Assembly (NCBI GenBank): GCA_050701115.1
Contig: JBOHER010000183.1
Coordinates: forward strand, 1-14,703
Origin: JBOHER01 sp050701115
GTDB lineage: Bacteria > Actinomycetota > Actinomycetes > Mycobacteriales > Pseudonocardiaceae
Direction: 5' to 3'
Length of the DNA stretch: 14,703 bases
The notes beneath the pieces are model-generated. The model was not told the DNA's origin, searched no databases, and saw nothing but the letters and a program-made list of their open reading frames with translations. Position 1 is the stretch's first letter, and every line of letters starts with the position of its first letter. Positions 14,334 through 14,703 of this stretch are shown here, in pieces. The position numbers were made by a program, and so were the translations under genes.

Positions 14334-14703
14334 TCATTGATTCGCAGGTCGGGGTATGTCGACGATCTCGCCGCGTTCGATGGTGTAGATGTGCCCGGCG
14401 ACGCGGTCCACGAGGCGCCGCTCTGACTCGACGACCAGCACGTCCAATGACGTCTTCCCGGGCCTGCCGGATCGCGGCGGCCATCTCGTCGGCCAGGGCC
14501 GGCGCGAGCCCCTCGAACGGCTCGTCGAACAGGAGCAGCTCCCTGCAGACGACGAGGGCACGCGCGAGCGCCACCAGCTTCTGCTGACCTCCGCTCAACT
14601 GGGCCGCGGGGCGCTCCTTGAACCGGGCGACGAACGGCATCCGGTCGTAGACCCGCTCCAGCCGCGAACGGCCGTCGGACAGGTTGTTGGCCCAGATCGG
14701 CAC
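14334..14703 (-). pseudogene. livF: LivF-type branched-chain amino acid ABC transporter ATPase, frameshifted and cut by the window edge
   Basis: The minus-strand frame from the right edge reads the helical region, signature motif LSGGQQK, and Walker B with LLLFDEPFEGLAP, then a helix ADEMAAAIRQARED. At about 14440-14450 the frame runs into VIGRAGRR-type nonsense. The adjacent frame takes over with LDVLVVESERRLVDRVAGHIYTIERGEIVD, the expected end of a LivF/UrtE-type ATPase, and stops at TGA 14336-14334. A single indel therefore breaks the gene. The H-loop region reads VESE where LivF usually has VEQ-N/H. The Walker A half lies outside the window. Such ATPases energise uptake of branched-chain amino acids, urea or short amides. 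A sequencing indel could also explain the break. Confidence 0.72.

Noticed and set aside
1..14703. CRISPR arrays, tRNA or rRNA genes, intact insertion sequences
   Set aside because: No regularly spaced repeats, no tRNA or rRNA signatures and no transposase domain seen by eye on either strand.

Overview
This is a GC-rich window with the codon and base use of a high-GC actinobacterium. A Pseudonocardiaceae-type actinomycete is a reasonable guess, because a DUF397-like fragment and a TetR remnant sit at the right end, but nothing here fixes the genus. Every intact gene is on the + strand, packed end to end with 1- or 4-base overlaps. The window looks like the middle and right end of a cell-surface polysaccharide (exopolysaccharide, capsule or glycan) locus that runs out into a decaying intergenic zone.

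Left block (1-6172): the 3' end of a Gfo/Idh/MocA-type sugar oxidoreductase, a heparinase II/III family polysaccharide lyase, a right-handed beta-helix lipoprotein, a class I SAM-dependent methyltransferase and an O-antigen ligase/polymerase-like membrane protein. Together these suggest assembly, methylation and trimming or remodelling of an acidic polysaccharide at the cell surface. A 47-base imperfect palindrome (6209-6255) follows the block and separates it from the next.

Middle block (about 6366-11523): a GmhB-like phosphatase fused to a GmhA-like isomerase, a GT4-type glycosyltransferase, an extended SDR epimerase/dehydratase with a Cys/His insertion, an HddC-like sugar nucleotidyltransferase and an HddA-like GHMP sugar kinase. 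These carry every activity needed to make NDP-D-glycero-alpha-D-manno-heptose (GDP by analogy with HddC) from sedoheptulose 7-phosphate. They also supply an enzyme that could modify the activated heptose and a transferase that could use it. An NTP_transf_5-type putative nucleotidyltransferase (11529-12758) closes the run.

Right end (12759-14703): no clearly intact gene. It holds a minus-strand DUF397-like C-terminal fragment, two unrecognised small ORFs overlapping by ATGA, a TetR regulator without its HTH domain and with a frameshift, a compact multi-hairpin stretch (14030-14239) that may encode a structured RNA on the minus strand, and a frameshifted LivF-type ABC ATPase running off the window edge. 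The contrast between the intact sugar operon and this remnant-filled flank suggests a boundary of the locus. No tRNA, rRNA, CRISPR array or intact insertion sequence was seen.
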